Shown here piece by piece: positions 33,726 to 43,051 of a stretch of DNA of 64,000 bases. The notes beneath the pieces were generated by a model that saw only the letters and a list, made by a program, of their open reading frames with translations, ran no database searches and was not told the origin of the DNA. This DNA comes from Moorella glycerini (GTDB taxonomy: Bacteria > Bacillota > DSM-521 > Neomoorellales > Neomoorellaceae), in the NCBI RefSeq assembly GCF_009735625.1, contig NZ_CP046244.1, positions 1,674,001 to 1,738,000 of the forward strand, written 5' to 3'. The translations under genes and the position numbers were made by a program. Positions within the stretch are counted from its first letter, which is position 1. The number at the start of each line of letters is the position of its first letter.

Positions 33726-35191
33726 GTGTTCATTAGTAAGGCATCAACTTCATGGGTTAAAGTCCCAGAGGTAAAGGTAATGCCGCGCTCCATAATTTGC
33801 CTGGCCACGTTTACTCCCCTGGGCAGGCGGCGAAGTTCCTTACGCTCGCGTAAAACGGCCTGGACCTTAATGTTGATTGTTGGGGCCGGATAGGACGGGC
33901 GGGCGATAAAGAAACCCTGGCCGTAGGGCACGCCGAGTTCTGCAAGGGTAGCCAGTTCGGCTTCGGTCTCGATACCCTCGGCGATAATACTGGCCCCTAT
34001 TTTATTGGCAAAAATCAGGAAAGTTTCTACCAGTGCCCTTTTGATGGGGGAAAGGTGGATGTTCTTTACCAGGGAAAGATCGATTTTGATAAAATCCGGT
34101 TGTAGCTCGGCCACCGCCTGGAGGCTGGAATATCCCGCCCCGGCGTCGTCGATGGCAATGAGGTAACCCTGGCTGCGGTAATGGTCTAAGGTTTTGGCGA
34201 AGCTAGAAAAGTTTTCAATTGAGGTGCGCTCGGTGAGCTCAAAAACGATCTGCTGGGGCGATAAACCCAGGGAGGTTAAAAGTTTTATGGTCTCGCCCCG
34301 GCGGAAGAGGGGGTCGTCAATGACACTGGGATTGATATTTAAGAAAAGGCGGCCGTGGGATGGCAATATGGGGGCGTTCTGGATGGCAAGTTGCCGGGCA
34401 ATCCTTTCCAAAAGGTAGAGGGAGCCATTTTTCACGGCGAAGTTAAATAAATTGAGGGGGGAAGCGAAGTAACTTCCTTCCGGGCCGCGAGTCAAGGCTT
34501 CATAGCCGAAAACTTCTCCCGTTGGTAAATAAACGACGGGTTGATATACTGTTGCCAGGCGGCCATGCTGTAAAATGGCTTGAAATTCTTCTAAAAGCTC
34601 CAGCCTCTCCAGTTCCGGCGCATCTTTAGCAAATTGCATCGCCTCCTTAATGGCTGCATAAATCCGGCTTTCAACTTCCTGGCCAGGATCTAGGGCGAGT
34701 TGAGTAGAGCCGGCGTGAAGTTTAATTTTTACCTCCCGGAATCTCAGGTTCAGTACTTCCTGGGCGTTGTCGCGAAAGGCCCGCGTTATTTGCAAAAGTT
34801 CGCGTCCCCGGGGGCTTTTATTTTCAGGTAAAGAGAAATAGAGGATAAAATCGTCGCCGCCTAAAGATTCCATCCCCAGCAGCGGGCCTATAGAGAAATT
34901 TCCGGCTGCTTCCTTCAGGACAGCAGGGAGGAGGCGTAAGATGCGGCTACAGGTCTGGGGGCCATAAATAGACTCCACTTCATTGAATTTAACGATGTCT
35001 ATATAGATTAAGCAGATCCTTTCACCATTTCTCAAACGGCCGGCAATCTGGCGGAATAAAGGGTTGTCCCTTCGCCAGAGAGTTTGGCCGTCAAAATTCT
35101 TGCTGGCATGGGGGTATACTTTTTCGCCCAGCCGGTGCAGGCAGTCAGCAAAAGTACAAATTTGAGCAGCTAAATACTGGCGCCAGGACAA
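33713..35191 (-). CDS. EAL-domain c-di-GMP phosphodiesterase half of a split gene
   Basis: The ~492-residue product has an N-terminal degenerate GGDEF (about 75-200, SLGGDDF). An EAL domain follows (about 215-450) that keeps its catalytic set: YEALTRG, NINPSV, ELTER, IDDAGAGYSS, FIKIDLSL and AEGIETE. It should hydrolyse c-di-GMP. It ends with the first strand of a CBS domain (RQIMERGITFTSGTLTHEVD) and then stops out of frame. TTG at 35191 has GGGAGGG at good spacing. GTG at 35206 is also open. Confidence 0.8.
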   Translation of the reverse strand: MSWRQYLAAQICTFADCLHRLGEKVYPHASKNFDGQTLWRRDNPLFRQIAGRLRNGERICLIYIDIVKFNEVESIYGPQTCSRILRLLPAVLKEAAGNFSIGPLLGMESLGGDDFILYFSLPENKSPRGRELLQITRAFRDNAQEVLNLRFREVKIKLHAGSTQLALDPGQEVESRIYAAIKEAMQFAKDAPELERLELLEEFQAILQHGRLATVYQPVVYLPTGEVFGYEALTRGPEGSYFASPLNLFNFAVKNGSLYLLERIARQLAIQNAPILPSHGRLFLNINPSVIDDPLFRRGETIKLLTSLGLSPQQIVFELTERTSIENFSSFAKTLDHYRSQGYLIAIDDAGAGYSSLQAVAELQPDFIKIDLSLVKNIHLSPIKRALVETFLIFANKIGASIIAEGIETEAELATLAELGVPYGQGFFIARPSYPAPTINIKVQAVLRERKELRRLPRGVNVARQIMERGITFTSGTLTHEVDALLMNTCVA

Positions 35192-35330
35192 AGCCTTCCC
35201 TCCCACGGGAGTATTGCAACTCTATTTTAAATAGACAATTTTAGCTAGAAGTTAAGCTCAACTTATTTTAAGGTTAAAATTGGCGGTTCCAGGTTTTGAT
35301 GTTTTAGCAAGAGAGGTGATATTTCAAAAA

Positions 35331-35380
35331 TTTAACAGTAATTTAACTAGGCCTTAGCTGTAAGTTTATAAAACTATAGT
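35331..35380 (+). promoter_or_regulatory. Possible weak Pho box upstream of the isomerase remnant
   Basis: TTTAACA (35331) and TTTAACT (35342) are 11 bp apart. A weaker CTTAGCT follows at 35353. TATAGT at 35375 could be a -10. The spacing to the -10 differs from the four clear Pho promoters at 38.9-43 kb, so this is a low-confidence call. The rest of 35210-35445 shows no gene. Confidence 0.3.
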
Positions 35381-35445
35381 AAAATAAAAGTCAGAGGAAG
35401 ATAGAATTTATAAGCAACCGGTACTTTAAAAAGGGGAGTGTAGCC

Positions 35446-35715
35446 GTGGAAGAGGAGAATTATGTTAGCCTTTTCCGGGAAATCGACGGTATTGTTGCCC
35501 TCCTGGACATCGGCCACACTTACCTTAACGGTTGGGATATTCCCCGGGTGATATGGCAGCTGGGCGAAAAACTGGCATCTCCGTGATAACCATGGGGGGA
35601 AGGATGAGCATTTACCCATTGGTATGGGGGCATCAATTGGCGGCTTGTGCGAGAAGCCTTAGCCTTCTTACCTTCGCCGCCGGCCCTGATCCTCGAGTAT
35701 AACGAGGAAATTTAA
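35446..35715 (+). pseudogene. Decayed sugar phosphate isomerase/epimerase (xylose-isomerase-like TIM barrel), two frameshifts
   Basis: Three frames carry consecutive pieces of one protein: REIDGIVALLDIGHTYLNGW (35476-35535), then WHLRDNHGGKDEHLPIGMG (35566-35622), then GINWRLVREALAFLPSPPAL ending LEYNEEI at the TAA of 35713. Together they match the C-terminal third of the family (LDxGH, DNHG-x-x-DEHLPIG, LEY). The second shift lies in a run of five G where six would restore the frame. The N-terminal half is missing. The first piece, from GTG at 35446 with AGGGGAG upstream, could still be translated as 46 residues. Confidence 0.75.
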
Positions 35716-35749
35716 GGTAAGAAATGTGAATGACGAAAGGATGGTTTAG

Positions 35750-36904
35750 ATGAAACACAAAAGATACCTGCTGCTTCTAGTATTGCTGGCAATCTCCCTG
35801 GTGGCCGGTCCAGCCCGGGCTGAGGAAGGTGAGAGGGTCACCTTGGGACGCGGGCAGGCGGTAAGGGATGATTTTTACGCCGCTGGCCGAATGGTGGAAG
35901 TGCTGGGGAATATAACTGGGGACCTGATGGCTGCCGGTGATAGCGTGACCAGTGAGGGCGATATCGGTGGCGACGTGCTGGTGGCGAGCCGTACCCTTAA
36001 CATCAGCGGCACCGTGGGTGGTGACGTCCGGGCTGCTGGGCAGAACATTTCCTTAGACGGCCAGGTGGGCCGGGCGGTGACAGTCTTTGGCCAACAACTA
36101 GCTGTCAAGCCTGGCGCTAACGTCGGTCGCAATCTGATGTTCGGCGGGGAACGGTTGGAACTGGCGGGAGCAGTAGGCGGTAACGTACGCGCTTGGGTAG
36201 ATACTGTCACCGTATCAGGACGTGTTGACGGTAACCTGGAGATTGAAGCCGATCACCTAGAGCTGCTGCCAGGGGCGCAGGTAAAAGGCGATATTATGGT
36301 GAAAGGAGCTAATCCTCCTCTGATCAGTGAGGGGGCGGAAATCAAAGGCCGGGTAAATTATATACCACTAGCTACCGAAGCAGCTAAGAGGATGTCCTGG
36401 TGGCAAATCCTAGGGCGCCAACTATTGTCCCTGGCCAAACTCTTAGGGCTGGCACTGTTAATGGCTCTCCTGGCGGCCCCGTTCCTCCGGGCTGAGGTAG
36501 AGGAATTGCGGGCCAAACCCTGGACCGGCTTGGGGGTGGGGCTGGGCTGGCTAGTCCTGGCTCCCCTTGCCATCATCCTTTTAGTGATCCTGGTGGTGGG
36601 CCAGGCAGCAGCCTGGGTGCTGGGCATTGTCTATGTAGGGCTGATTTTTGCCGCCGGCTTATTGTTCAAACCAGTCCTGGGGGCCTTCCTCGGCCAGTGG
36701 TTGTTGGCCAGGTTTGGCGACCGGGAGTTCTCGCTGGTATGGGAAACGCTGTTAGGGGCAATGCTGCTGTGGCTACTAGGACTCATTCCCGTAGTGGGCG
36801 GTATCATCACGGTAGTGGGCGTCATTATTACCCTGGGAAGCTGGCTGGTCCTGCTGGCTCGCTACGGATTGGCCTGGCCTAGGCGGATCAGGAGGGTAGA
36901 ATAG
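35750..36904 (+). CDS. Bactofilin-like beta-helical membrane protein
   Basis: The 384-residue protein has a signal peptide (about 1-25, ending ARA). Short repeating strands follow (about 45-205, for example GDIGGDVLVA, GTVGGDVRAAG, GRVDGNLEIEA), the pattern of a polymer-forming bactofilin-type beta helix. The C-terminal half has four to five membrane helices (about 225-375). Such surface proteins are common in Firmicutes but their role is not defined. It precedes a chemoreceptor gene by 18 nt and may be co-transcribed with it. Confidence 0.75.
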   Translation: MKHKRYLLLLVLLAISLVAGPARAEEGERVTLGRGQAVRDDFYAAGRMVEVLGNITGDLMAAGDSVTSEGDIGGDVLVASRTLNISGTVGGDVRAAGQNISLDGQVGRAVTVFGQQLAVKPGANVGRNLMFGGERLELAGAVGGNVRAWVDTVTVSGRVDGNLEIEADHLELLPGAQVKGDIMVKGANPPLISEGAEIKGRVNYIPLATEAAKRMSWWQILGRQLLSLAKLLGLALLMALLAAPFLRAEVEELRAKPWTGLGVGLGWLVLAPLAIILLVILVVGQAAAWVLGIVYVGLIFAAGLLFKPVLGAFLGQWLLARFGDREFSLVWETLLGAMLLWLLGLIPVVGGIITVVGVIITLGSWLVLLARYGLAWPRRIRRVE

Positions 36905-36922
36905 GTAAGGGGAGGACCCGAG

Positions 36923-38863
36923 TTGAGGCATAGTTTAAAGCAAAGGTTAATATTTTTATTTTTATTGCTCTCCTTGCTGCCGCTGGGCCTGTTGGGAACC
37001 GTAGTTGTTTATATATTCAGCTCCGCCCGCGCCGCCGAAGTGCAGCAGGAGCTGCAGGGCACAGCAGTTGTTCTCCGGCGGCAATTGGAGATGGAAATTC
37101 AGTCCTGGGTGGGTGAAATCAGGGAACTCGTCGTTTCACAGAATGTACGCTCTCTGGATCCCCGGGGAGCGAAAGACGTTTTGCTATATAAAAAGTCGGT
37201 CACCCCGGTCCAGGAGGCCCTGACCCTGGTAGGGGGCGATGGTTCGATTATAGCGGCCACAGACGCTAATGATGGGGCCAGCCTGGCGGGTAGAGAAGAG
37301 GTAGAACAGGCGTTAAATGGGGAAACGGTTATCAAGGAAACGACCGTTGGCGGGACAACTTTCCTCACTATTGCCGTACCCGTTAACCCTGACGGTATGA
37401 AGATAAAGGGTGTACTTCTGGGCAACTTTGCCCTCAAGACGCTGGAAGACGTGTTGAAGAGCGCTCATACTGGTATAACTTCGGTCTACCTTTTAAACGG
37501 ACAAGGGAAGTTATTGATCTCCGGCCAGGAGGAGGCAGATACCAGTTTCCAAACCCTTGCCGCTCGTGAAATTGCCGCCGGTAGAGGTGGGACGGGAAGG
37601 TACCGCGATTACAAGGGGCAGGAAGTGTTTGGCGCCTTTTTACCCCTGCAAGAAATCGGCTGGGGTGTGGTGGTAGAAAGAAAGGTAGCGGAAGCTATGG
37701 CTGCTGCCAAGGGTATAAGCATTTTTCTGGGGAGTGCGATAGGTTTAATTGCTATTTTTGCCTTCTTGCTGGCCAGGAGCCTGGCCGGCAGGCTAATGCG
37801 CCCCCTGGAAAACCTGGTGGAAGTTTCGAGCCGGATAGCCCGGGGAGAACTAAATGTCGAGGTTAAAAGCAGGGGGCAAGACGAGATCGGGAGACTCAGT
37901 TCTACTTTTGCCCTGATGGTTGGAGGTTTAAAAGAGATTGTTGGGAAAATTACCGACAGTGTCGCTGAGGTAACCGGTGTGGCACGGACACTGGCCAGCG
38001 GCGCAGCGACGGTCCAAAAGGCAAGTGGTGAAGTGAGAGCGGCTCTGTCCGAGGTTGCAGCAGGAGCAGAGAAGCAGGCTGAAGGTGTAAACGTAGTTGT
38101 AGAGACTTTAAATCAAATTGCCGCCGGCATGGAGCAGATTGCCGGCCGCGCCCTGGCCATAGCAGGGGAAGGTTCGCGGATGGGTGATATTGCTGCCTGG
38201 GGAGCAAGGAGCATGAACCAGGTAACCATCCAGATGGATGCCATCCAGGCGCAGCAGGACAACCTGGAGCAATTTATCACCAGCCTGACGGGCAGGGTGG
38301 AAGAGATCAGTCATTTAGTCGGCGTGGTTGGCAGTATTGCCGAACAGACCAATCTCCTGGCCCTGAACGCCGCCATTGAAGCAGCACGGGCAGGAGAACT
38401 GGGCCGGGGTTTCGCCGTGGTGGCCGCAGAAGTAAAGAAGCTGGCCGAGGAAGCGGGGCAGGCAGCCCAGGATATTACGCGTAAGGTCCAGGTAATCGAG
38501 GAGGAATCTGGTAATACGGTAAATGCCATGGCGGCAGTCAGGCGGCAGGTGGAAATTGGTGGCAAGGTAGTGCGGCAGGCAGAAATTGATTTTACCAACA
38601 TTCGTTCCGCCCTGGGAGGAATCCTGCAGCAGGTAGAAGATATATCGGCTTCCATCCAGGAGATTTCGGCCGGCAGCCAGGAATTAAAACAGGCAGTGCA
38701 AGAAATAGCCGCCATCTCCCGGCGAACAGCCGGGTTAACTGCCGGCGTAATGGGGGCTCTGGAACATCAAGAAGAGGCTGTACGCCATTTACATACTGAA
38801 ACCAGTACCCTTGAGGAAATGTCCGCCGGACTGCAACAGGCGGTAGCCTCCTTTAAAACCTAA
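36923..38863 (+). CDS. Methyl-accepting chemotaxis protein
   Basis: The 646-residue receptor has an N-terminal membrane helix (about 9-32), an extracellular dCache-like sensor (about 35-260), a second helix (about 265-287), a HAMP domain (to about 340) and a long cytoplasmic coiled coil. The signalling hairpin tip is [20 protein letters not shown]. It starts with TTG behind GGGGAGGA. The ligand is unknown. With motAB elsewhere in the window, it indicates a motile organism. Confidence 0.92.
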   Translation: MRHSLKQRLIFLFLLLSLLPLGLLGTVVVYIFSSARAAEVQQELQGTAVVLRRQLEMEIQSWVGEIRELVVSQNVRSLDPRGAKDVLLYKKSVTPVQEALTLVGGDGSIIAATDANDGASLAGREEVEQALNGETVIKETTVGGTTFLTIAVPVNPDGMKIKGVLLGNFALKTLEDVLKSAHTGITSVYLLNGQGKLLISGQEEADTSFQTLAAREIAAGRGGTGRYRDYKGQEVFGAFLPLQEIGWGVVVERKVAEAMAAAKGISIFLGSAIGLIAIFAFLLARSLAGRLMRPLENLVEVSSRIARGELNVEVKSRGQDEIGRLSSTFALMVGGLKEIVGKITDSVAEVTGVARTLASGAATVQKASGEVRAALSEVAAGAEKQAEGVNVVVETLNQIAAGMEQIAGRALAIAGEGSRMGDIAAWGARSMNQVTIQMDAIQAQQDNLEQFITSLTGRVEEISHLVGVVGSIAEQTNLLALNAAIEAARAGELGRGFAVVAAEVKKLAEEAGQAAQDITRKVQVIEEESGNTVNAMAAVRRQVEIGGKVVRQAEIDFTNIRSALGGILQQVEDISASIQEISAGSQELKQAVQEIAAISRRTAGLTAGVMGALEHQEEAVRHLHTETSTLEEMSAGLQQAVASFKT

Positions 38864-38934
38864 GCTATATTTTTCCCCGGCCTGTCCTATATGAGGGTGT
38901 CAGTTTTAACCCGCAAGCTGGCTGCTAGGCTGGC

Positions 38935-39012
38935 AATTAACAAATATTTTACTTTATTTTAAAAACGGGATAACCGCGGCTTTACTTCATTTTAAACACT
39001 CTTTGCTATGAT
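38935..39012 (+). promoter_or_regulatory. Pho box array (six 7-mers, 11-bp period) and promoter of phoA
   Basis: 7-mers begin at 38935 (AATTAAC), 38946 (ATTTTAC), 38957 (TTTTAAA), 38968 (GGATAAC), 38979 (GCTTTAC) and 38990 (TTTTAAA), exactly 11 bp apart. TATGAT at 39007 sits 10 nt after the last box. This matches the TT(A/T/C)ACA-N5 direct repeats bound by PhoP in Bacillus. Confidence 0.8.
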
Positions 39013-39047
39013 AGAGACATCAAATCTTAACAGGGAGGTTTTTGTCA

Positions 39048-40697
39048 ATGCCCTTTTTCAGCTCACGGGTTACCCATAGTGGTTACCAGAGATTGTTATC
39101 CCTGGTCCTGGTAGTTACCTTGCTTGCTGCTGCTTTCCTGCCCCTGGTGCCGGCTGAAGCAGCGGCAACGGCCAAAAACGTTATTATCCTGGTTGGGGAC
39201 GGCATGGGTGCCAGCCATACGACCCTGGCCCGCTGGTACAAGGGTGGTCCCCTGGCCCTTGATGAGATGGTCAGCGGTGCGGTCCGTACTTATTCAGCGG
39301 AATCTCTTATAACCGACTCCGCCCCGGCAGCCACTGCCTTTGCCACCGGCTATAAGTCAAACGACAAATTTATCGGTATTGCCGCCGCGAGTGTTACCGT
39401 CCCGGGAGCGGCCTCCTTCAACGCCGGCGACCAGTACAGGCCGCTGGCTACCGTCCTGGAGGGAGCCAAACTCCTGGGCAAAGCGACCGGTCTAATTGCC
39501 ACCTCCAACCTGCAGCATGCCACACCGGCAGCTTTCTCTTCCCACTGGCACAGCCGCAGTAATTACGAGGAAATTGGGAAACAGCAGGTTTACGAACAGA
39601 TAGATGTTGCTTTTGGTGGCGGTAAAAAGTACCTTTTACCTAAAGAGCAGGGCGGTACGCGCAAAGATGGTTTAAACTTGTTAGATGAGCTGAAAAATAT
39701 GGGTTACACCATTGTCATCAATACCCAGGAACTACTACAAACTAAGGCCACTAAGGTGTGGGGCCTCTTTGCCGACGATGCCATGGCCTATGACTTTGAC
39801 CGCGACCCGGCTAAAGAGCCCAGCCTGGCCCAGATGACCCGCAAGGCAATCGAAATTTTGTCCCAGGATCCCGAAGGTTTCTTCCTCTTTGTCGAAGGTA
39901 GTGAAATCGACTGGGCCTCCCATGCCAATGATCCTGTTGGCGTCATCAGCGAAACCCTGGCCTTTGATGCCGCCGTGAAGGAAGCCCTGGACTTTGCCAA
40001 AAAAGACGGCCAGACCCTGGTGGTGGCCTTTACCGACCACGGTAACGGCGGGATGAGTATTGGTAATAAAGCCAGCGATAATACCTATTCCAAGCTTAGC
40101 TTTGAGCAGGTCATCGAACCCCTGCGTAAAGCCCGCCTGACTGGCCAGGGAGTGGAGGCCAGGGTGAATGCTGATCGGAGCAATATTGTGGAAGTCATGG
40201 CCCGGTACTACGGGATAACTGATTTAACAGAGGAAGAGATTGCTGCCATCCGCCAGGCCAAGCCCGGTTCTTTGAACTACGTAATCGGCCCTATGATCAG
40301 CAAGAGGGCCTACATGGGGTGGACTACCAATGGCCATACCGGCGAAGATGTCTTCCTCTACTCCTACGGGCCGGGGAAATTAACCGGTACGGTTGAAAAC
40401 GCAGAAATCGCCCGGAAAGTGGCCGCAGCCATGGGGCTGGATCTAACCTGGCTGAACAAGGAATTATTCATACCGGTGCGCCAGGCCTTTAAAGATGCTA
40501 TCATCACCTGGGACACCAGCAACCCCAACCTGCCCAAAGTAATCGTTGAGAAGGGCGGGAAAAAGGCCGAGTTGCCGGTAGGAACGAACCTGATGCTCAT
40601 TAATGGCCAGAAGCATTACCTGCCCGGGGTGATAGTTTATAGTGAGCCGCAGGGCGTTACCTATATCCCCGGGGCGGCAACGGAACTGTTAAACTAG
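39048..40697 (+). CDS. phoA: Alkaline phosphatase (PhoA family), secreted
   Basis: The ~549-residue protein has a signal peptide (about 1-37). The alkaline phosphatase core follows: NVIILVGDGMGASH for metal binding, TDSAPAATAFATG with the nucleophile Ser, FLFVEGSEIDWASHAND and a later TDHGNGG. A C-terminal ~70 residues (LPVGTNLMLINGQKHYLPGV) resemble a copper-amine-oxidase N-terminal-like domain, an add-on seen in secreted clostridial proteins. ATG at 39048 has GGGAGG 9 nt upstream. TTG at 39042 is too close. Six Pho boxes precede it. Confidence 0.92.
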   Translation: MPFFSSRVTHSGYQRLLSLVLVVTLLAAAFLPLVPAEAAATAKNVIILVGDGMGASHTTLARWYKGGPLALDEMVSGAVRTYSAESLITDSAPAATAFATGYKSNDKFIGIAAASVTVPGAASFNAGDQYRPLATVLEGAKLLGKATGLIATSNLQHATPAAFSSHWHSRSNYEEIGKQQVYEQIDVAFGGGKKYLLPKEQGGTRKDGLNLLDELKNMGYTIVINTQELLQTKATKVWGLFADDAMAYDFDRDPAKEPSLAQMTRKAIEILSQDPEGFFLFVEGSEIDWASHANDPVGVISETLAFDAAVKEALDFAKKDGQTLVVAFTDHGNGGMSIGNKASDNTYSKLSFEQVIEPLRKARLTGQGVEARVNADRSNIVEVMARYYGITDLTEEEIAAIRQAKPGSLNYVIGPMISKRAYMGWTTNGHTGEDVFLYSYGPGKLTGTVENAEIARKVAAAMGLDLTWLNKELFIPVRQAFKDAIITWDTSNPNLPKVIVEKGGKKAELPVGTNLMLINGQKHYLPGVIVYSEPQGVTYIPGAATELLN

Positions 40698-40715
40698 GAT
40701 TTCCTGATATAATAC

Positions 40716-40748
40716 GGCCGGGGTTATTTTCGCCCCGGCTATTTTAAT
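40716..40748 (+). terminator. Terminator of phoA
   Basis: GGCCGGGG and CCCCGGC form the stem around TTATTTTCG, followed by TATTTTAATTT. Confidence 0.75.
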
Positions 40749-40780
40749 TTGAGCTTCCAGCTGGTGCCGGTCAGAAGGAG

Positions 40781-40836
40781 TTTTAACGAAATTTTAAGTC
40801 AAAGCTAACGTTATTTTAACCCTGAGATTGTAAAAT
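40781..40836 (+). promoter_or_regulatory. Pho box array (four 7-mers, 11-bp period) upstream of the response regulator
   Basis: TTTTAAC at 40781, TTTTAAG at 40792, AGCTAAC at 40803 and TTTTAAC at 40814 keep an exact 11-bp step. TAAAAT at 40831 is the likely -10, 10 nt after the last box. This implies autoregulation. Confidence 0.8.
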
Positions 40837-40869
40837 TTTCTTAAAAGCACTGGTAGCGAGGGGATATTA

Positions 40870-41568
40870 ATGGCTAGAATTCTAGTGGTGGATGATGAAG
40901 TGGCGATTCAGGAACTGGTACGCTATAACCTGGAACGATCGGGGTTTGAAGTACTGACGGCCCCGGATGGGCCTGCAGCCCTGGCTAAAGTTGAACAAAC
41001 GCCACCGGATCTCATTATCCTGGACTTGATGCTACCGGGTATCGACGGCCTGGAAGTATGCCGCCGTCTTAAGGCCAACAAGGCGATGGCAGCAATACCA
41101 ATTATTATCTTGTCAGCTAAAAAAGATGAAATGGATAAGGTCCTGGGACTGGAACTGGGGGCCGATGATTATGTTACTAAACCCTTTAGCCCCCGGGAGT
41201 TATTGGCCCGGGTTAAGGTATGCTTACGGCGGTTAACTTTACCTGGCAGCATTGACCAGCCCCGGCTGCAATTAGGACCTTTCTTAATGGAGGTTCAGGA
41301 ATATCGCTTTTATATCGACAATATGGCTATCAAATTAGCACCCAAGGAATTTGAACTGATGCATTACTTTCTCCTTAATGTAGGTAAAGTCCTGCGCCGG
41401 GAGCTGTTACTGCAAAAAATTTGGGGTTACGATTACGCTGCAGATACCCGGACGGTAGATGTCCACGTCCACCATTTGCGGGAAAAAATAGAGCCGGATC
41501 CAGCCAACCCCATCTATATAGAAACCATTCGCCGGGTAGGGTATCGTTTCCGGGAAATTGTTGATTAA
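40870..41568 (+). CDS. phoP: PhoP/PhoB-type response regulator (OmpR family)
   Basis: The 232-residue protein has a receiver domain with the acidic pocket (VVDDE), phospho-acceptor Asp in LIILDLMLPGIDG (about residue 54) and Lys in DDYVTKPF. An OmpR-type winged helix follows (about 130-230; TRTVDVHVHHLREKI, RRVGYRF). Pho boxes at its own promoter and at phoA and pstS identify it as the phosphate-starvation activator by context. No sensor kinase gene is adjacent, so the PhoR partner must lie elsewhere. Confidence 0.88.
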   Translation: MARILVVDDEVAIQELVRYNLERSGFEVLTAPDGPAALAKVEQTPPDLIILDLMLPGIDGLEVCRRLKANKAMAAIPIIILSAKKDEMDKVLGLELGADDYVTKPFSPRELLARVKVCLRRLTLPGSIDQPRLQLGPFLMEVQEYRFYIDNMAIKLAPKEFELMHYFLLNVGKVLRRELLLQKIWGYDYAADTRTVDVHVHHLREKIEPDPANPIYIETIRRVGYRFREIVD

Positions 41569-41592
41569 AAGTTTACGATTATTTTATAAATC

Positions 41593-41647
41593 CTTAACTA
41601 GGGATTAATTAAGGGATAATTTAGCCATAACATCAACCTTTTATAAT
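41593..41647 (+). promoter_or_regulatory. Pho box array (four 7-mers, 11-bp period) and promoter of pstS copy 1
   Basis: CTTAACT at 41593, ATTAATT at 41604, GATAATT at 41615 and CATAACA at 41626 keep an 11-bp step. TATAAT at 41642 is the -10, 10 positions after the last box ends. Confidence 0.8.
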
Positions 41648-41704
41648 TATATTAGCCTGGTAGTTACCTGCTGGCCATCTTAATTCAAAGGAGGAGAATA
41701 CTTA

Positions 41705-42823
41705 GTGCTAAGTAAAAAGAGCAAGTGGGTAGTCCTGCTGGTAATGGCCCTGGTAATGGTACTGGTAGTGGCTGGTTGTAACAGCGGTAAGGGCGATGCT
41801 GGTAAGACGCAGGGAAGTGCTGACAACAAGCAGACCCAGGAAACTAAAACCATAACCTTGAATGGTGCCGGCGCGTCTTTCCCATATCCCCTTTACAGCA
41901 AGTGGATTGCCGAGTATCGCAAGGTGGCTCCCAGTGTAACCATCGACTACCAGTCCATCGGCAGCGGGGGTGGCATCAAGGGTATTACCGAGCAGACAGT
42001 TGATTTCGCCGGCAGTGATGCCCCTATGAAAGACGACCAGCTGGCCAGGGCCCCGGGGCAGATCTTCCACATTCCCACGGTTATGGGTGCCGTCGTAATT
42101 ACTTACAACCTGGAAGGCGTTAAGACAGGCCTCAAGCTGACCCCGGAAGTCATCAGTGACATCTTCCTGGGTAAAATTAAGAAGTGGAACGATAAGGCCA
42201 TCATTTCTCTAAACCCGGATTTAAAACTGCCTGATAAAGACATCACAGTTGTTCACCGTTCCGATGGCAGTGGCACTACCAACATTTTCACCGATTACCT
42301 GAGCAACGTCAGCAAGGAATGGAAAGAAAAAGTAGGGAAGGGTACTTCTGTCGAATGGCCTGTTGGCATTGGGGCCAAGGGTAATGAAGGCGTGGCCGGT
42401 ACCGTTAAGCAGACGCCGGGCGGGATTGGCTATGTAGAGCTCGCCTATGCCGTCCAGAACCAGCTGCCTTACGCTTTCATCAAGAACCAGGCCGGTAAAT
42501 TTGTTGAGCCTACCCTGGAAACCACGACGGCGGCTGCTGCCGGTGCCGCCGCCAATATGCCTGAAGATATGCGGGTATCCATTGTCAATGCCCCCGGGGA
42601 AAACTCCTATCCCATTGCCGGGTACACTTACCTGCTGGTGTATAAAGACCAGAAGGATAAGGACAAGGGTACGGAACTGGTGAAGTTCCTGTGGTGGGCC
42701 ATTCACGATGGTGAAAAATATGCCAAAGACCTTCTCTATGCGCCGCTGCCCGATAACGTCGTGAAACTGGCGGAAGCCAGGATCAAGCAGATTAACTACC
42801 AGGGTCAACCTCTTTATAAGTAA
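41705..42823 (+). CDS. pstS: Phosphate-binding lipoprotein PstS, copy 1
   Basis: The 372-residue protein has a lipoprotein signal with lipobox VVAGC near residue 25 and a Gly/Lys-rich linker. The PstS fold follows: LNGAGASFPYPLYSKWIAEY, SIGSGGGIKGI, DFAGSDAPM and HRSDGSGTTNIFTDYL, which build the phosphate site. GTG start with AAAGGAGG upstream. A second copy follows at 43052 with near-identical central and C-terminal sequence. Each copy has its own Pho promoter. Confidence 0.93.
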   Translation: MLSKKSKWVVLLVMALVMVLVVAGCNSGKGDAGKTQGSADNKQTQETKTITLNGAGASFPYPLYSKWIAEYRKVAPSVTIDYQSIGSGGGIKGITEQTVDFAGSDAPMKDDQLARAPGQIFHIPTVMGAVVITYNLEGVKTGLKLTPEVISDIFLGKIKKWNDKAIISLNPDLKLPDKDITVVHRSDGSGTTNIFTDYLSNVSKEWKEKVGKGTSVEWPVGIGAKGNEGVAGTVKQTPGGIGYVELAYAVQNQLPYAFIKNQAGKFVEPTLETTTAAAAGAAANMPEDMRVSIVNAPGENSYPIAGYTYLLVYKDQKDKDKGTELVKFLWWAIHDGEKYAKDLLYAPLPDNVVKLAEARIKQINYQGQPLYK

Positions 42824-42905
42824 ATCCTCAGGCAATATTGCCGGGGATAAATTGCAGTAATTACTGGCCGGGCTGGAAGCGGAAACTTGATCCATACCAG
42901 TTGGA

Positions 42906-42932
42906 AAAAGCCGCGCGTGGCGCGGCTTTCAT
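42906..42932 (+). terminator. Terminator between the two pstS copies
   Basis: AAAGCCGCG and CGCGGCTTT form a 9-bp stem with a short loop, directly before the Pho boxes of copy 2. Confidence 0.75.
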
Positions 42933-42936
42933 AATC

Positions 42937-42991
42937 CTTAACATGATATTAACCTGGGGCTAATTTAAACATAACACCAGTTTTTTATAAT
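42937..42991 (+). promoter_or_regulatory. Pho box array (four 7-mers, 11-bp period) and promoter of pstS copy 2
   Basis: CTTAACA at 42937, ATTAACC at 42948, GCTAATT at 42959 and CATAACA at 42970 keep an 11-bp step. TATAAT at 42986 sits 10 positions after the last box, as at copy 1. Confidence 0.8.
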
Positions 42992-43051
42992 ATCCTATGG
43001 ACAGGCAGTTAGCTGCCGGCCACATTATTGTAAATGGGAGGAGAAACTTAA

